Part shown: one piece after another, positions 35,086 to 47,700 of the stretch
How positions within the stretch are numbered: position 1 is the stretch's first letter
Layout of the letters: the number at the start of each line of letters is the position of its first letter
Origin: Strigamia acuminata
Taxonomy: Eukaryota; Arthropoda; Chilopoda; Geophilomorpha; Linotaeniidae
Length of the DNA stretch: 64,000 nucleotides
Assembly: GCA_949358305.1 (NCBI GenBank)
Contig: OX442316.1
Location: 11,284,001 to 11,348,000, forward strand
Direction of reading: 5' to 3'
Notes under the pieces: model-generated
Database searches by the model: none
The model's input: only the letters and a program-made list of their open reading frames with translations
Told to the model about the DNA's origin: nothing
Made by a program: the position numbers and the translations under genes

Positions 35086-35667
35086 AACTGGGAATTTTTA
35101 AAGGTTCGGCTTCACGACTAACAAATCAACTCTGCGAGGAAGAAAATCATTGCCCCTTGAAAACTTTTAGATTAGTCGTATTCATGCTTTACTTTTCGTC
35201 CTATTCGGACTGAAAATAGACACCTGGCTTTCATTTTCACTCAAATCCACCTCTATTTAATAAAAACAGAAGTAATGTCATTAAAAACTCCCATCATTAA
35301 ATAGTTTGAACAAAAAATATCATTGCAGAAAAAAATAATAATCGCAAAAACGGAAGAAAATTCTACATTTTTTTAATCATTAAACTCATTCAAGTAAAAA
35401 ATAATAATAAAAAAAATAATAATTCCTTTAGAATTTTTTTTTTCCATCTATCGTATCGACAAATGCTTGAAATTCTCTTGTTGCGATTACACTTAGAGTC
35501 GCAAAAAGGATATTTTTTAATTATTTCTGCTCCCCATTTCAATTTGGCATCGCAGAACAATTCGCGTGATCGATTTAAAACCCATTAGTTCGCTTCGATT
35601 GACTCATTTCAAAGGCATAAGGTGGGTAGTCTGCATTTTTCCTCTCTCACACTAGGGCTAATCTTAC
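34289..35667. other. Stretch between candidate tail exons
   Basis: Contains A-rich tracts (35.05-35.1 kb) and no supported exon. A 29-bp splice-flanked segment at 35224-35252 was considered and left out. Confidence 0.4.
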
Positions 35668-35786
35668 CAGCTCGAGATGGGGTCAGTCTGTCGTATAGGT
35701 CGCCCTGCAATGTGCCATGGATCGTTACGGCTGTTCCATTTACACTTGGAGGTACAGGGAAGATGAAAGTTGTCTCTTCTGTGGCT
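35668..35786 (-). CDS. Dscam: Dscam exon: cytoplasmic tail 5
   Basis: 119 bp, phase 2 to 1. FIFPVPPSVNGTAVTIHGTL then QGDLYDRLTPSRA, with a proline-rich stretch and a YDRL tyrosine. Strong donor GTAAGA. It is 3.2 kb downstream of the previous exon and must be followed by at least one further exon. Confidence 0.65.
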
Positions 35787-38700
35787 CTACAAGTACAAAC
35801 ACAAATATTCAATGGAAAAAACGAAGATGTTCGTCCATGCATTCAAAAAAGAGAGACACGAGTATTGAGTTTTCTAAAACAAAATCCTTCCCTACTCAAC
35901 ATGAACTAAATCCTGCCCGGTTTGCCTCATTGCAAGAATATTCTATTACACGGCCATTAACATACGATGATAAATTACATTCTGTTAAAAGGTAATTTAA
36001 TATTTCAATATGAAACCACTTTTTGAAATAAAGTTGTGAAATCATCACAAAAGAAACCACTTGGGGCATGGAAGAAAAAAAAAGGGGGGAAAGAATTATT
36101 AAGTGCTTGTGCGAATAGGATAGCGGGAAGGAAGGCAATTAAATTTCATTTGATTCTCAGTGAACATCGAGAAGTGCATCCATCACGATTTTCTTTCCAA
36201 CCCCAACCTCTTCCATTGCAGCGCCACATCTTTTTTCTGATGGATGAAAATGTCCCGTTCCCTTGGCAACTACGCCTTCATTCAACTTTACTCATTGATC
36301 CCATCCGTTGGGCAAACCCAGTTGATCTACAAAATCGAGCAACGTCAGTTGCCAACCGCATTTAGGAAGAACTACTTTTAAAATATCTTGTCAACAAAGC
36401 TTGACATGCAAGCGATAAAACCACCTCAAAAGAAAATTATTTTTCCGTTTAGAAAATATATCGATCGCAAAAAATATTTTTTTAAATTCTGGAATTGGAA
36501 ACTGGTAATAAACAGAAAGTATATATATAAATAAAAAATAAAATTCCATCTTAAAGTAGATTTAAGCCTGAGGATAAGAATTGGTCTCTCTTTGGATTCA
36601 TGAATTTTTCAAAAGTATCATCTGAATCGTATATAGGTTTCTTTTTGTATGGTCAAACGATAAAAATTGCATACGAACTAAGCAGATGCTACGAGAAAAA
36701 TGGGAAAAAAACAATAAAAGTTATCATTTTTCTTGTATAAAATTAGACATTCATATCCATTTTTGTCTGAACGAACAAAACTCCCTTCTCATCTAACATT
36801 TAGCTAATTGGAATGATAAGCTTGAGTTAAGTTTTGAATTATCCTAAACCGAAGTCGAGTTGTGTTGCTGTTGCTTAGTAAAAAGAAAAATCGATGAACG
36901 GATGCCCGTCTTCATTTCAAATTAAACAAGCAACTTGTACATTTGCCTTTTCTACAAAATGCAACGTCTCATTTCGATTCACTTCGTTATTAATACCTTA
37001 GGCACGATTTAAAAGCACGTTTTCAAAGAAAAAATTCACATCTATGTCAACATTTAATTTTCCAACAAGACAGGTTCAAGAAAGAATAAACACAGCCCAA
37101 AAAAATAATAAAAACCAGGAAAAGAAATCGAACTTCTAGATTAAAAACTATTTCTCGCACAAAATTCCGTTTTTATCTCCCATTAATTATTAATAAATAC
37201 AGAATTAACTGCTTATTGCCTTGTCTCATCCACATATTTCACAAAGTGAGACAAGCACTGGTCAAAGGGGACCGATAAAAGAACATTTTATTGTAATATT
37301 TTGTGTATTACTCATCCATATAGATATAGGGTTAAAAAAAACTTGAATGGGTGATAAATACATTATTAAATGAGGGTGTAAGGGTAAAGTGGGGTACAGC
37401 ATTCATCTCCATGGAAACTGTATGTTTTGAAGATACCTAATCAACAAATGCAGCTACAGTTTCCCGATAAAGATCTAAAGGTGCAGGCGAAAATCAATAA
37501 AAGAGGCTACCAAGGTTTTATAGAAAATTTATAAAACATAGGCCTATCAGGAAAGAGTCGGAATCTAATCTCGGTATTAGAGCTGAAATCTCATTAATTG
37601 AACAAATCTGTAGATAAACTTTTAATTGAGTTCAAGTTGAAAAATATTAGAGCAGTTTTCAAAAACAGTTTTGCACTTGCCAATTCAAATCAAAGTTTTA
37701 CATTTTACATTATTTAAACCACCCAGGGTGACTCATTAAACAAAAGCATACCATATAATATTCCTAAGACCAAACTCACTTGCCAAATTAAGCAGACTAA
37801 CCGCTAAAGTTTTCAGATGTTTTGTTCAATTGTTAACAACTACAAATGAATTGTTTAAAATGCAAAGTGCAAAACTTGTCTGCGTTGTCGGAAGCTGTTT
37901 TGCACTTAAACCGCGCAATTTCATTTCATTTTATTTCATAGTTGCAAAGCAAAATGTTCGAAATTTACGTCGATGAAAGATCAGAGGTTTGAAAAGAGCT
38001 AATTAATTTTAGTTCTGCTTCCTTTGATCTACAAACATAGCCACTAATAAAAAATAATCGCACTTTCAATCAAGCGGTGCTTCTTAAATATAATCTTCAA
38101 TTTTTCACTTTTTCTTTTTTTCCACACTTAAAATTCCTCAACTGAACATGACGTGCCTAACAAGTTTTAAGTTTAATCAAAAATAGAAGCACTTAAGGCA
38201 TACCTTAAAAATTTATTCAGGCTAAACCCATTTATGGTATCTTAAGAAGTGGCTAAATAAATAAAATCACGTCACCGAAAAATTACAAAAACATGTAAAT
38301 TATGCTCAGTGAGAAATTTGGAAATCATTGAGACAAATCACTTCTTAATGTCCTCGTCCACATTAGAATCATTAAAACAAATGACTGTAATCTTGGCTAC
38401 TTGGCAGTTCATCAAGAGTACATTACGATTAGACTATCACTGTAATCACTGGGCGTGGAAACATGCTCACGCTACAAGACCGTAAACATTACGTTCGTCG
38501 TTTCATCCCCAGATGGCAACCATAGTAATAAGCTTAAAGCCATCACGCAAACAAAATGTCAATCAATAATAAAGGCCAATCCCAATATTGATCTCTTCTA
38601 ATTCCACTTAGAAAAAATAAAAAATAGAAACAAAATTGGAACGTCCCGGATTACAATGGTAGTGAGGCATAAGCCAAAGCACAGCCAAATAACCTATTTC

Positions 38701-41700
38701 TAACGAGCATTTTTATATTTCTACACTTTAACACTTTTCCAGGGTTTAACTGTAAATTGCCATCCAAACGTTTACAAAAAAATACGGCCAACTCAAGGAA
38801 ATAACAGATTACTAGAAACAAAACCCTTCATCTATCGATAATGTCCTTCTTTTAATGGACTCCTATAGGAAATTCATGTGTCTACTATTCTAGTGTTTTG
38901 CTCATTTATCACACACTGCCAGATGGTGAATATTCAACTCCCCTTCTTTTCTCATCTACCCGTGCTCTCTTGGGCTTCACTTACCCTCCTGTCCTGGTCG
39001 TGGGCGCTTTGACTTTACTGGAAGCTTCGGATGATGGATCGACTCTTCCATCTGAAAACAAAGTGCGAGAAAAAAGAATATAAATGAAAAAATAATCAAT
39101 CGATGATGTGCTTTTAAATTTTTTAAATCCACTTAAATAAAAAATAAAAAAACAAACAAGAAAAATATAATTTCTAGTCGAGATTAAATATGATATTAAA
39201 ATGAAACAATTTTTATTAATTGCTTTAAATTGATACTTTTGGAGCTGCATGAGAGCGCGGGCCCTTTACCTATGACTCATTAGCTCTAAACAACGGTACA
39301 GCTGCGGTTTAGTGAAATATGAGTAATGCACTAGAGAAATTACTATGCAGATACGATGTCATCAACATTGTGCGCAAAGGGTAAATGGAGACGCGTATAT
39401 AAGGACAAAGGAAATATATAAATAAAATAAAAAAAAAAAAAGATTTTCATTTCCTGCTTATGCCACACGGGACCCTCACCCTTATGATATCATGTGTACA
39501 GAGTCGTGAAATTTATTGCTCCGACATGCAGCCCGAATAGAACAGCTTAAAACAGTGCAAACCTGTGCTGGATGTATTGCGATTTACACCCGGCATTGCA
39601 TCGACTGTGCTGTGGCATGAAATTATATGGGCCCTATTCCAAGTACAAGTAGCATTGCGACAGCAAATCAAATTTCCTGAGGCTTTTCTCTCGGCAGACG
39701 ACGTAATTCTATTATCTCGCGCATAACCCTAATGGGAGGCCTCCCTCCTCCCGCACGACCAGCCAAAAGGAGAAATGGAAAGAACGAGAGGAAAATTATG
39801 AGGCCATGCTATTCGCGCTTGCAACAAGCGACGCGCTCTCGTAAACTTGATGAAAAATCACGCAAGTTTGCGTAACACCAACAAAGAATACTATCAATAG
39901 ATTGCACAAGCGTTTAATGGAACTCCAGTCTTGACCTCCCTGCAAAGTGTCTTTGAAATGGTAAGACTGTTGCGTTTAAAATAAACAAATTTTGATAAAT
40001 TTAAAGTCTTTCCAGGTTTGTTCAGCCTTATTGTAAATGTTGAAGCTCAAAATAAACAGAGGAGAAATGCTGCTTAGATAACCACGGGAAAGTTGAAAAC
40101 TTAAGACACTAAAACCATTAATTTCAACCGAAATGATGCTGAACAAAACCTTCACGTTTCAGAGACTCAATTACGCAATAATGGAAGCCATTAGTTTAGC
40201 CCTTCCCTTCTTTCTTCCCATCCAATACGTTGTCCAGTCACGCGAACAACGTCCGCGACAACGTCTACGCTTTCTAGGGACAAATAAACTCTCAGGCCAG
40301 ACTTTTAATTTCAAGTGTTGAGTCAATTCGATCCCCTTTACGAAAAACTAGTTATTTTTTGTTACGTAAAATCGAATCGTACCGCATCGAATAAACTATT
40401 ACACTTGCAGAGGACATTTCGGATTGGAAAAGCAATATGAATAGATTATACTTCCAATTTATAACTAGAAATTGAAATACCACACTTAATTCCGCAATGC
40501 GGAGTGACAATTTAAAAGACGAGCTTAAAATCAATAAATTATTCTATTCGTAATACTTCCCGCTCGCATAAACCAATATTTTGTAAATTTCAAACATTTA
40601 AAGAAAATAAAGTGATATTTTGCATACCAAAGCGTATTTGTATTTGCAAAGTATTTGTAGACTTTCCAGTTTTCCGATTAAATTTTGTTTTAAAATTTTT
40701 ACTATGTTTATTACCAAATCAAATTGTGCTTTAAAAAACATAAAAATATCGTACTCCTCCTTTTTCCGTTTTTATGGTAATTATATCATAAGCACTATTC
40801 TCCTACGCCTTTTATTGATTGATAAAGCATAAACATGTTTTTAACTACGTTTCCATAGAAAAAAAAATGTACACACTTTTATAAATCTATATAAAAAGAT
40901 TTGAAATATAATTAAAATAAAACTTCATATGTTGAAAATTTAATTTCATTGGCAATAACATTTCTCAGATTCAAGTCTTAAGGTTTTTTTCCAACTTTTG
41001 TATAGTTATATTTAGAAAAATTGAAATGAAAAGCCGAGAAATGCATTCCGAAGAAACGAGCGACTAATTAAAGTGCACACTCCTCAACTGACATGCCTAA
41101 TTCAAATTTATGCTCGGAAATTTGCATTTTTTTTTTATTCTTTCGACTCGGTTGAAAAATTTATAGGTGCGGAGAAATGATAGTTAAGAAAAAATGGCGC
41201 AATTACATTAAGCGTGAGTCTGCAAAACCAAATCATATCTACCTTTAATCCAACGCCATTTTAAGATTAAAAGTTTGTAAACAAAAGAAAGTCGTAAATG
41301 CAAAACACATTGCACAAACTTTTGGTAATAAATTGTTGCTAAAACATTAGAATCGACATCTTCTGACAGCTACTTTGTATTTAAGCACCAATTTAACTTG
41401 TCAGAAGCAATTGCGAGATAATCCCATGCCGTAAACACGATAATACCAAGTGTTATTATTTTGAGCTACGATCACATGACACAATTGGTTTCTGATAAAC
41501 TGCATCGCGTCCACATTCCTAATGTCACTATTTGTTTGCACTACCCAATATTTTGCCACTAGACTCTTTTTCTTTTCTTTTGCATCGCCTTTTTTTCGTT
41601 TCGGTAATCTCCCTAAACCAATGTAAGCCCACATTCGTTGCTTATGTCGAGTGCACAAGAAGAGGATCAAAAACTGGCCAGTTGGAAAACACCACCTGAT

Positions 41701-44700
41701 ATACCTGAGATCACGTTTTCCACTCACCTAAGCCTGGCTGACTGCGTTTTAGACTCGAACTCCATGTATTGTACGGATCTGATGGTATTTGATTCGGTTG
41801 TGTTATACTGCCTAATAAATACAAAAAAAAGAAAAGGAAAAAATATAAATATTTCAATAAAGTAAAAAAAAAAATTAAGCTGACCACTTTTAGCTAGAAT
41901 TATAATTGTTTCTATTATAAATCCCATTATAAATTACTCATCCCCGAAAAAATAACATAAACAACGCACTTTCAACCTGAAGTTATAAGTAAAAGATAAC
42001 TTCCATCATCTGTCAGGGTTCTCACAGGGGTGAATGGCCCTTTTTGAATTTTTCTCCCTCTTAAAAGGTGCTTCTTAAATTATTGAATACGGTAGACAAT
42101 AAATAAAAGCACTCAAGAGATAGGAAGCAGAGCTGAGCGTTTGTTTTCACAGATCTTCTGGCCACAGTGTAAATGTGATAAAGCCTGTCTCTCCTTTTTC
42201 ACCTCATTTTAAACAGGATTGATGAAAATTAAGATATCGACACCAATGACGCATCACCATATGTGGGACCCCAAAATGTAAAAAATAAATTTTATTTCAT
42301 TTTTCTATTTTTAGTTAATCTAATTAATTGAAATGGGGCGCTAGAAGTCTGGGGGCCCAATTCGCGGAATCAATTATGCGATAAACTAAAAAAAGAAATG
42401 ATTTTCTGTTTTGCTATATGATCAAGATATAATCTGTATTAAATTTTAAAATCTAAGTGCAATTCCTTGACATTTGCGTGAATGCATATAATATGTACTA
42501 TACGCAAATGTCAAATGCAGAAACTTGCCATTCCATATCGAAAGAATCTCCATATATGGAATGCCGTTTCCGGCTGTCGATCAAATATTTCGCGTAGATA
42601 TGAATTTATTGATTATGCAGCTCATACGCTGCCATTTTAATCCACATTGCACAGCATCATTTGTCTTTAAAATGACTATTTAAGCCAAATGTATCATCCA
42701 AATTTACATCTGCTATTCTGGTGAACTGAGATTATGGATTATCTATGCTCACCGTGCGAATTGGGAGGGTTCAAAAGTTAAAAACCGGTTTGAGATTATT
42801 TTCTCGTTTCAGTTTATCACTTGATGGCTATGTGCATGCAAAGATAAAACTGCTGTTTATACAAGATTATTCTTATTCCTGCTAATTTCCAAATGTCTCT
42901 TTCATTTGTAATTTTGCTTCCGATAGACGTTAAATACGTATGATTAAGGTGATATATTAATCACAGTTCTGAAGAAAAATGCTACAAAAAAATTGACGTA
43001 TATTTGATCAATGGCAATCGAAAACTCATTATTGTTTTTGCCTCCCTTCCTCCATCTTTTTATTCAAAAATTAAATTGGTTTTTTTTTTTTTTTTTTTTT
43101 AACTTCCTGCAGTAAATATTGGCTCAGGGATGTAAATTTAAATCATTCCCTCTTTAATCAGTTCATTTTTCTTTCAGATTGTTTATTAAAAAAAAAGCAA
43201 TACAAGTATAATTAAAATTTGGCAAAATTTTAAAATAAATTGAAATTGAAAGAAATAAAAGTCAAACCTGTTGTTGAGTTTGTCGTTGGGGTTATATTAA
43301 GATTTGTATTGACATCTTTGTATTTATCCTTATATGAATGATCTGATGCTGGAGACTTCTTCTCTTGCCAATAGAGGTCGCCATTTCCCGGCTACAAAAA
43401 AATACATCAATTAAATATCAGCAAGAAATGGATGAAATAAGTAAGCGAAAATAATTATTGAAATGAATATTTCAAAAATTAAAAATTATTTCAATCCCAA
43501 CATGGATTTTCTTTGTTTAACAACAAACAAGTTAAGAAACCCCATCTGTATTCAGATGAAGCGCACTAAAATTGTATTTCCGCATAATAGCATTTCCATT
43601 TTCAATCTTTTTAGACAGAAAATAAAAAAAATTCGAAATGAGAATAAATCTTGATAAAGACAAATGAAACAGACAAATGTTTAAAAATTAGTTTCCTCTG
43701 CCCTTCTGCCCTCTGCATTTCGTTGTAGACCTGACCACACGATCAATATAATGGTCGAGTAGGAAGGTGAAAAGGTTAAAATACGATTCCAACTTTTCTT
43801 CCATTGTCATTCGGCTTTCAGCCTGCCTGTCATTTCCTTCATGATCTCCCTGTTCTTATTTCTCTTCGCCCCACACTGGCCTTGTGCCAAAGAATATAAT
43901 CCAAATTCCTTTCATACCACAATATCTTTAGTTATGTTGTTAAATCTTGATCACCTAACGTTATATATTTCTTCAATCTAAGTCCATGCAATTTATGGGC
44001 TGTTGTCTACTTGTGACTTTTTAATGCTAGTTAACTCGTTTAATATTATCAGAAAGAAAAAAACCTGTCACCCAGAAGTATGACAGTGCTATAGATTTTA
44101 ATGTACCACGTGTGCACTGCGGTTAGCACTGCTCCATTAACTGCGAGTTTTATTAGAACTCGACGGTGCTGTGGGGTGACAAAAACGAGAATAAAATCAT
44201 GTACAGTGAAATCTGATGTGATCCTTTTGACAGGTGGATCTAGGATTATAGGTTAGAAAAGCCTGTAGCACAATAAATTGGTGCCAAAACATATTGCTCC
44301 TTAGGCAGGTGCCCCTTTCTAACTTAGATGGTTTCTTACAGAGATTTTTCTGCACTATTTGCTAAATTGTTAATTCCAATCATTTATTTACTTAGCTTAA
44401 ATCATTTTTTAAGAAATTGCATTCTTTGGTTGGATTAAATTTAGTCAACAAGGAAAGAAACTTTATCAATTCTACTCATCATATGAATACGAAGTGACTG
44501 ATGTATCTGTCGAGTAACATGTACAATATTGAGACATTCAAACATGTTGACATGTTGTAGTGAGTGATAAAACGATCAATCATTGTCACTACCACTCAAC
44601 TACAATTTGAATCAAACTTCAAATGCAGCATGTTATAAATTGTTCAATTTCGTTATGACAACTAAAGTTTCCACCAAAAAGTTGTTATAAAAAGAGTGAG

Positions 44701-47700
44701 GGTAATTCTCCATTAAGTGTTTGAAGAAATAAAAATAGAAAACTATGGAGTAAATCCGATTTTTTAACTCACCCCGTCCACCTTTCTTTGTCCACTACTA
44801 AATGTTTTCAATTCCCCATAATGGTAATTTGGTAATTGATAGGCTGAATATGGTGCTAAATCTTCTTGTGAACCTAAATAGAATATAAACAATGCATATA
44901 AATCAAATGGCATCTCCTTTACAATATTAATAATAAAACATTCACAAAAATGAAAATAAATTGTTAAATGATAAATAAATCTTTACTTATGTTTATTTAT
45001 TTTCTTAAAAATTTAAATTTAAATCACTGAAAAATAAATAAAGCAAGAGAATAAATCTTGTGAAAACTCGTGGCGCCATCTGCACACAATTCTCTTAAGC
45101 ACTTTACTACTATCGATTTTTTTAAAAATAATTTATGATTGCTGAATGGTCTACTGAAAGCAACATCTCTTACCCAAAGCGACTCTAGTCGGCGTGGAGG
45201 TGTATCTTCTGGAAAGCTGATCGGAATTTTGTGCATGGTTCATGTTGAATTCTTTTCCAGAAGGCAAACCCAAAGCAGATGCTGCATTCTTTACATCCAA
45301 TGGCGTTTTACCTTAATAAAGAATTTAATTAAATTTGAAATAAGAGTAACTTTGTATAAAATAAAAAAGACAAAAATTGAATGCCTAGTTGGCAAAAATT
45401 TGTTTGAAAATAATTTTTGAAAATAATATTTTGATTTAATTAACTTAAATGAATAATCAGGACACATATTTTTCTTTTAAAAAAAGGAAGGGAATACGCC
45501 ATAAATTTCCTTTAAAAGTCTAACTGGACGGTGCTGCCACCTTTTAATAAATCGTATAATTTTCGTATAATCGTAATCGTATAATTTGATAACTTCTTTA
45601 AGTTACATCAAAATGCTCACTTTCATGAGCTTCAGCTGCCGCACTATCAATTAATTACCTTTGGTTCGTTTATCTTCGGCTCTTTTGCGGTTTATCACAA
45701 AGCATATGGTAGTAATGGATAGGAAAAGAATAATTAGCACCACAACCACTGGAATGATGATTCTCAAATCCAAATAAAATAAAACTCCTTTGTCCGAATG
45801 AAGTATGTCAGGATTCATTGTGGCTGCAAAAATAAAAGATACAGCAGTATTAATATCAAATAGAGATGCGACAATAGTACTACATTAATAGTTTCCGATT
45901 TTTACATTTGAAACATTGCAAATAACAAACTGAAACATCAGAAAAGCATTCAAAATATTTGTATACGTGATTGTAACCAGTGAAGAGATGTCTTTTCCTC
46001 ACAGTCAGGAACGGCCTTAGTAAATGCTAAGCCCAATTGAAAAATTCCGGTGGGGTGGTCTTCGAATAACTAATATGCGGGCCACAATTAGATCCGAATC
46101 GGTCCAATCAGCTTAAGGCCGGCCTTCCTCACACATTTTTTATCTACTTATTTATTTTTTGATGAATGGTTAGCAATTTTTATCTGGATAACTTGAAAAA
46201 TAACTTCTACATTTTCCAACCACCACCAGAGCCAGAAATAAATTGGCTGATAGTGATTCAGTGCTTAAAACGACTTGTCATGGTACTACACTTCTCATAC
46301 TAGCTTTAAAGTCCACAACTTTATTGTAGTTGAGTAAGGGCAACGTGTAAAGTCAGGATCTCTGCTTAGCTTACATGGCACTCATGGTAACCTTAATTAA
46401 TAAACTAAGTAAACGAGCTATAAAACATTTTTTTAACATTACAAAAACATATTTTGCTTTAACTGGTACTAAACATTACAGTTGGCATTAGTTTTTTAGT
46501 ATTGCAGAATTATTACTTCGCATTTAGTTCCATTACATTATCGGAAATAAAATGACAAAGCCTATATTAGTTTGTGAAGGCACATGATGAGATAAAATAG
46601 GAAGTAGTTTCAGCCCTGCAAATATTTGCTGTAACTTGATATCAGACTTAACGTGATCCATGCAAAATAGAAAGCAATTAAGCGCTTAAAATGCAGGTTT
46701 CCTTGATGACCCTTTTATGAGCTAGTCAGTAGATGAAAATATTTCAAAAATAGTCTTGAATTACAATACCATTTGAAGTATTAATTGAATACTAATATAA
46801 ATTCAGATGTGAATAGCCATTCAAGTGCAGATTTAATACCTCCGGATAAAGTTAATGTCCCCACGGTGTATATTCCTTCAGTAATCCCAGCACTCGTGTA
46901 GGCTTTCATCCTAACATTGTACCAAGTTTCTGCATCCAACTCGTCCAAAAGAAAGTTTTTCTGATCAGTATTCTTAGCTCCTCCTTCTACAGATATCCAT
47001 TCGTCATTGTCTCTGAGTTTGTACTCCACAGTAAAATATAAAATAGGACATCCATTTGTAGTCCAAGAATCTAAATGTAGGATAAGGGATCCAATTCCTT
47101 CGTCTATTAAACGATCTTTTGATGGCCGAGTGGGAGCTAAATAAAAATAAGAGTTAATTAATAACTATAAAGTATGCAACTATGCTTCTGATCTTTCAAA
47201 CGTACCCATTCCTTCGGTGAAAGTTATAATTGTTTCACACGGTTCACTCAGACCAATTTTATTGTATGCTTCTACAAAAATATTATATTTGGTGCCACAA
47301 AGCAAGTTTTCTAGTCGGTATCTTTCGTAATCTGAATCTATTTCCTTAGTTTCCCATTGACCATTATCGGGCTGGTAGTGCAGCATATACCCTGAGAGAA
47401 AAATGTGAAATTAATTACATATAAAAAAAAATACGTTATGCTTGAATAGAACCTTGTAATGGACTTCTTTCACTCGTTTCGGCAGACCATCGTAGTTCAA
47501 TTGATGTTAATGTTGTTGATAAAACACGAACAATTGGTGCGGATGGAGGAACTGAAAATAAAAAGAACGTTTTGCAGATGAATATTGTATTATATTGAAA
47601 AAATATATATATTTACCCAATACTACAAGTGAATAATGAACAAAGTCCTCTCCATTTCTATTAAATAGCCTGCAAGAATAATTTCCCGCATCTGCTATTT

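Larger units (their letters stand above)
43392..46839 (-). other. Introns between Dscam tail and transmembrane exons
   Basis: Gaps 43392-44772, 44874-45173, 45312-45658 and 45824-46839. No other exon or element end seen. A short segment near 46.24 kb (TTGGCTGATAGTGATTC) resembles one near 53.55 kb and may be a fragment of a shared repeat. Confidence 0.45.

Noticed and set aside
35224-35252. 29-bp segment with good splice signals that could be a Dscam mini-exon (EVDLSENESQ)
   Set aside because: It enters in phase 1 but leaves in phase 0, and no downstream phase-0 exon remains open after it.
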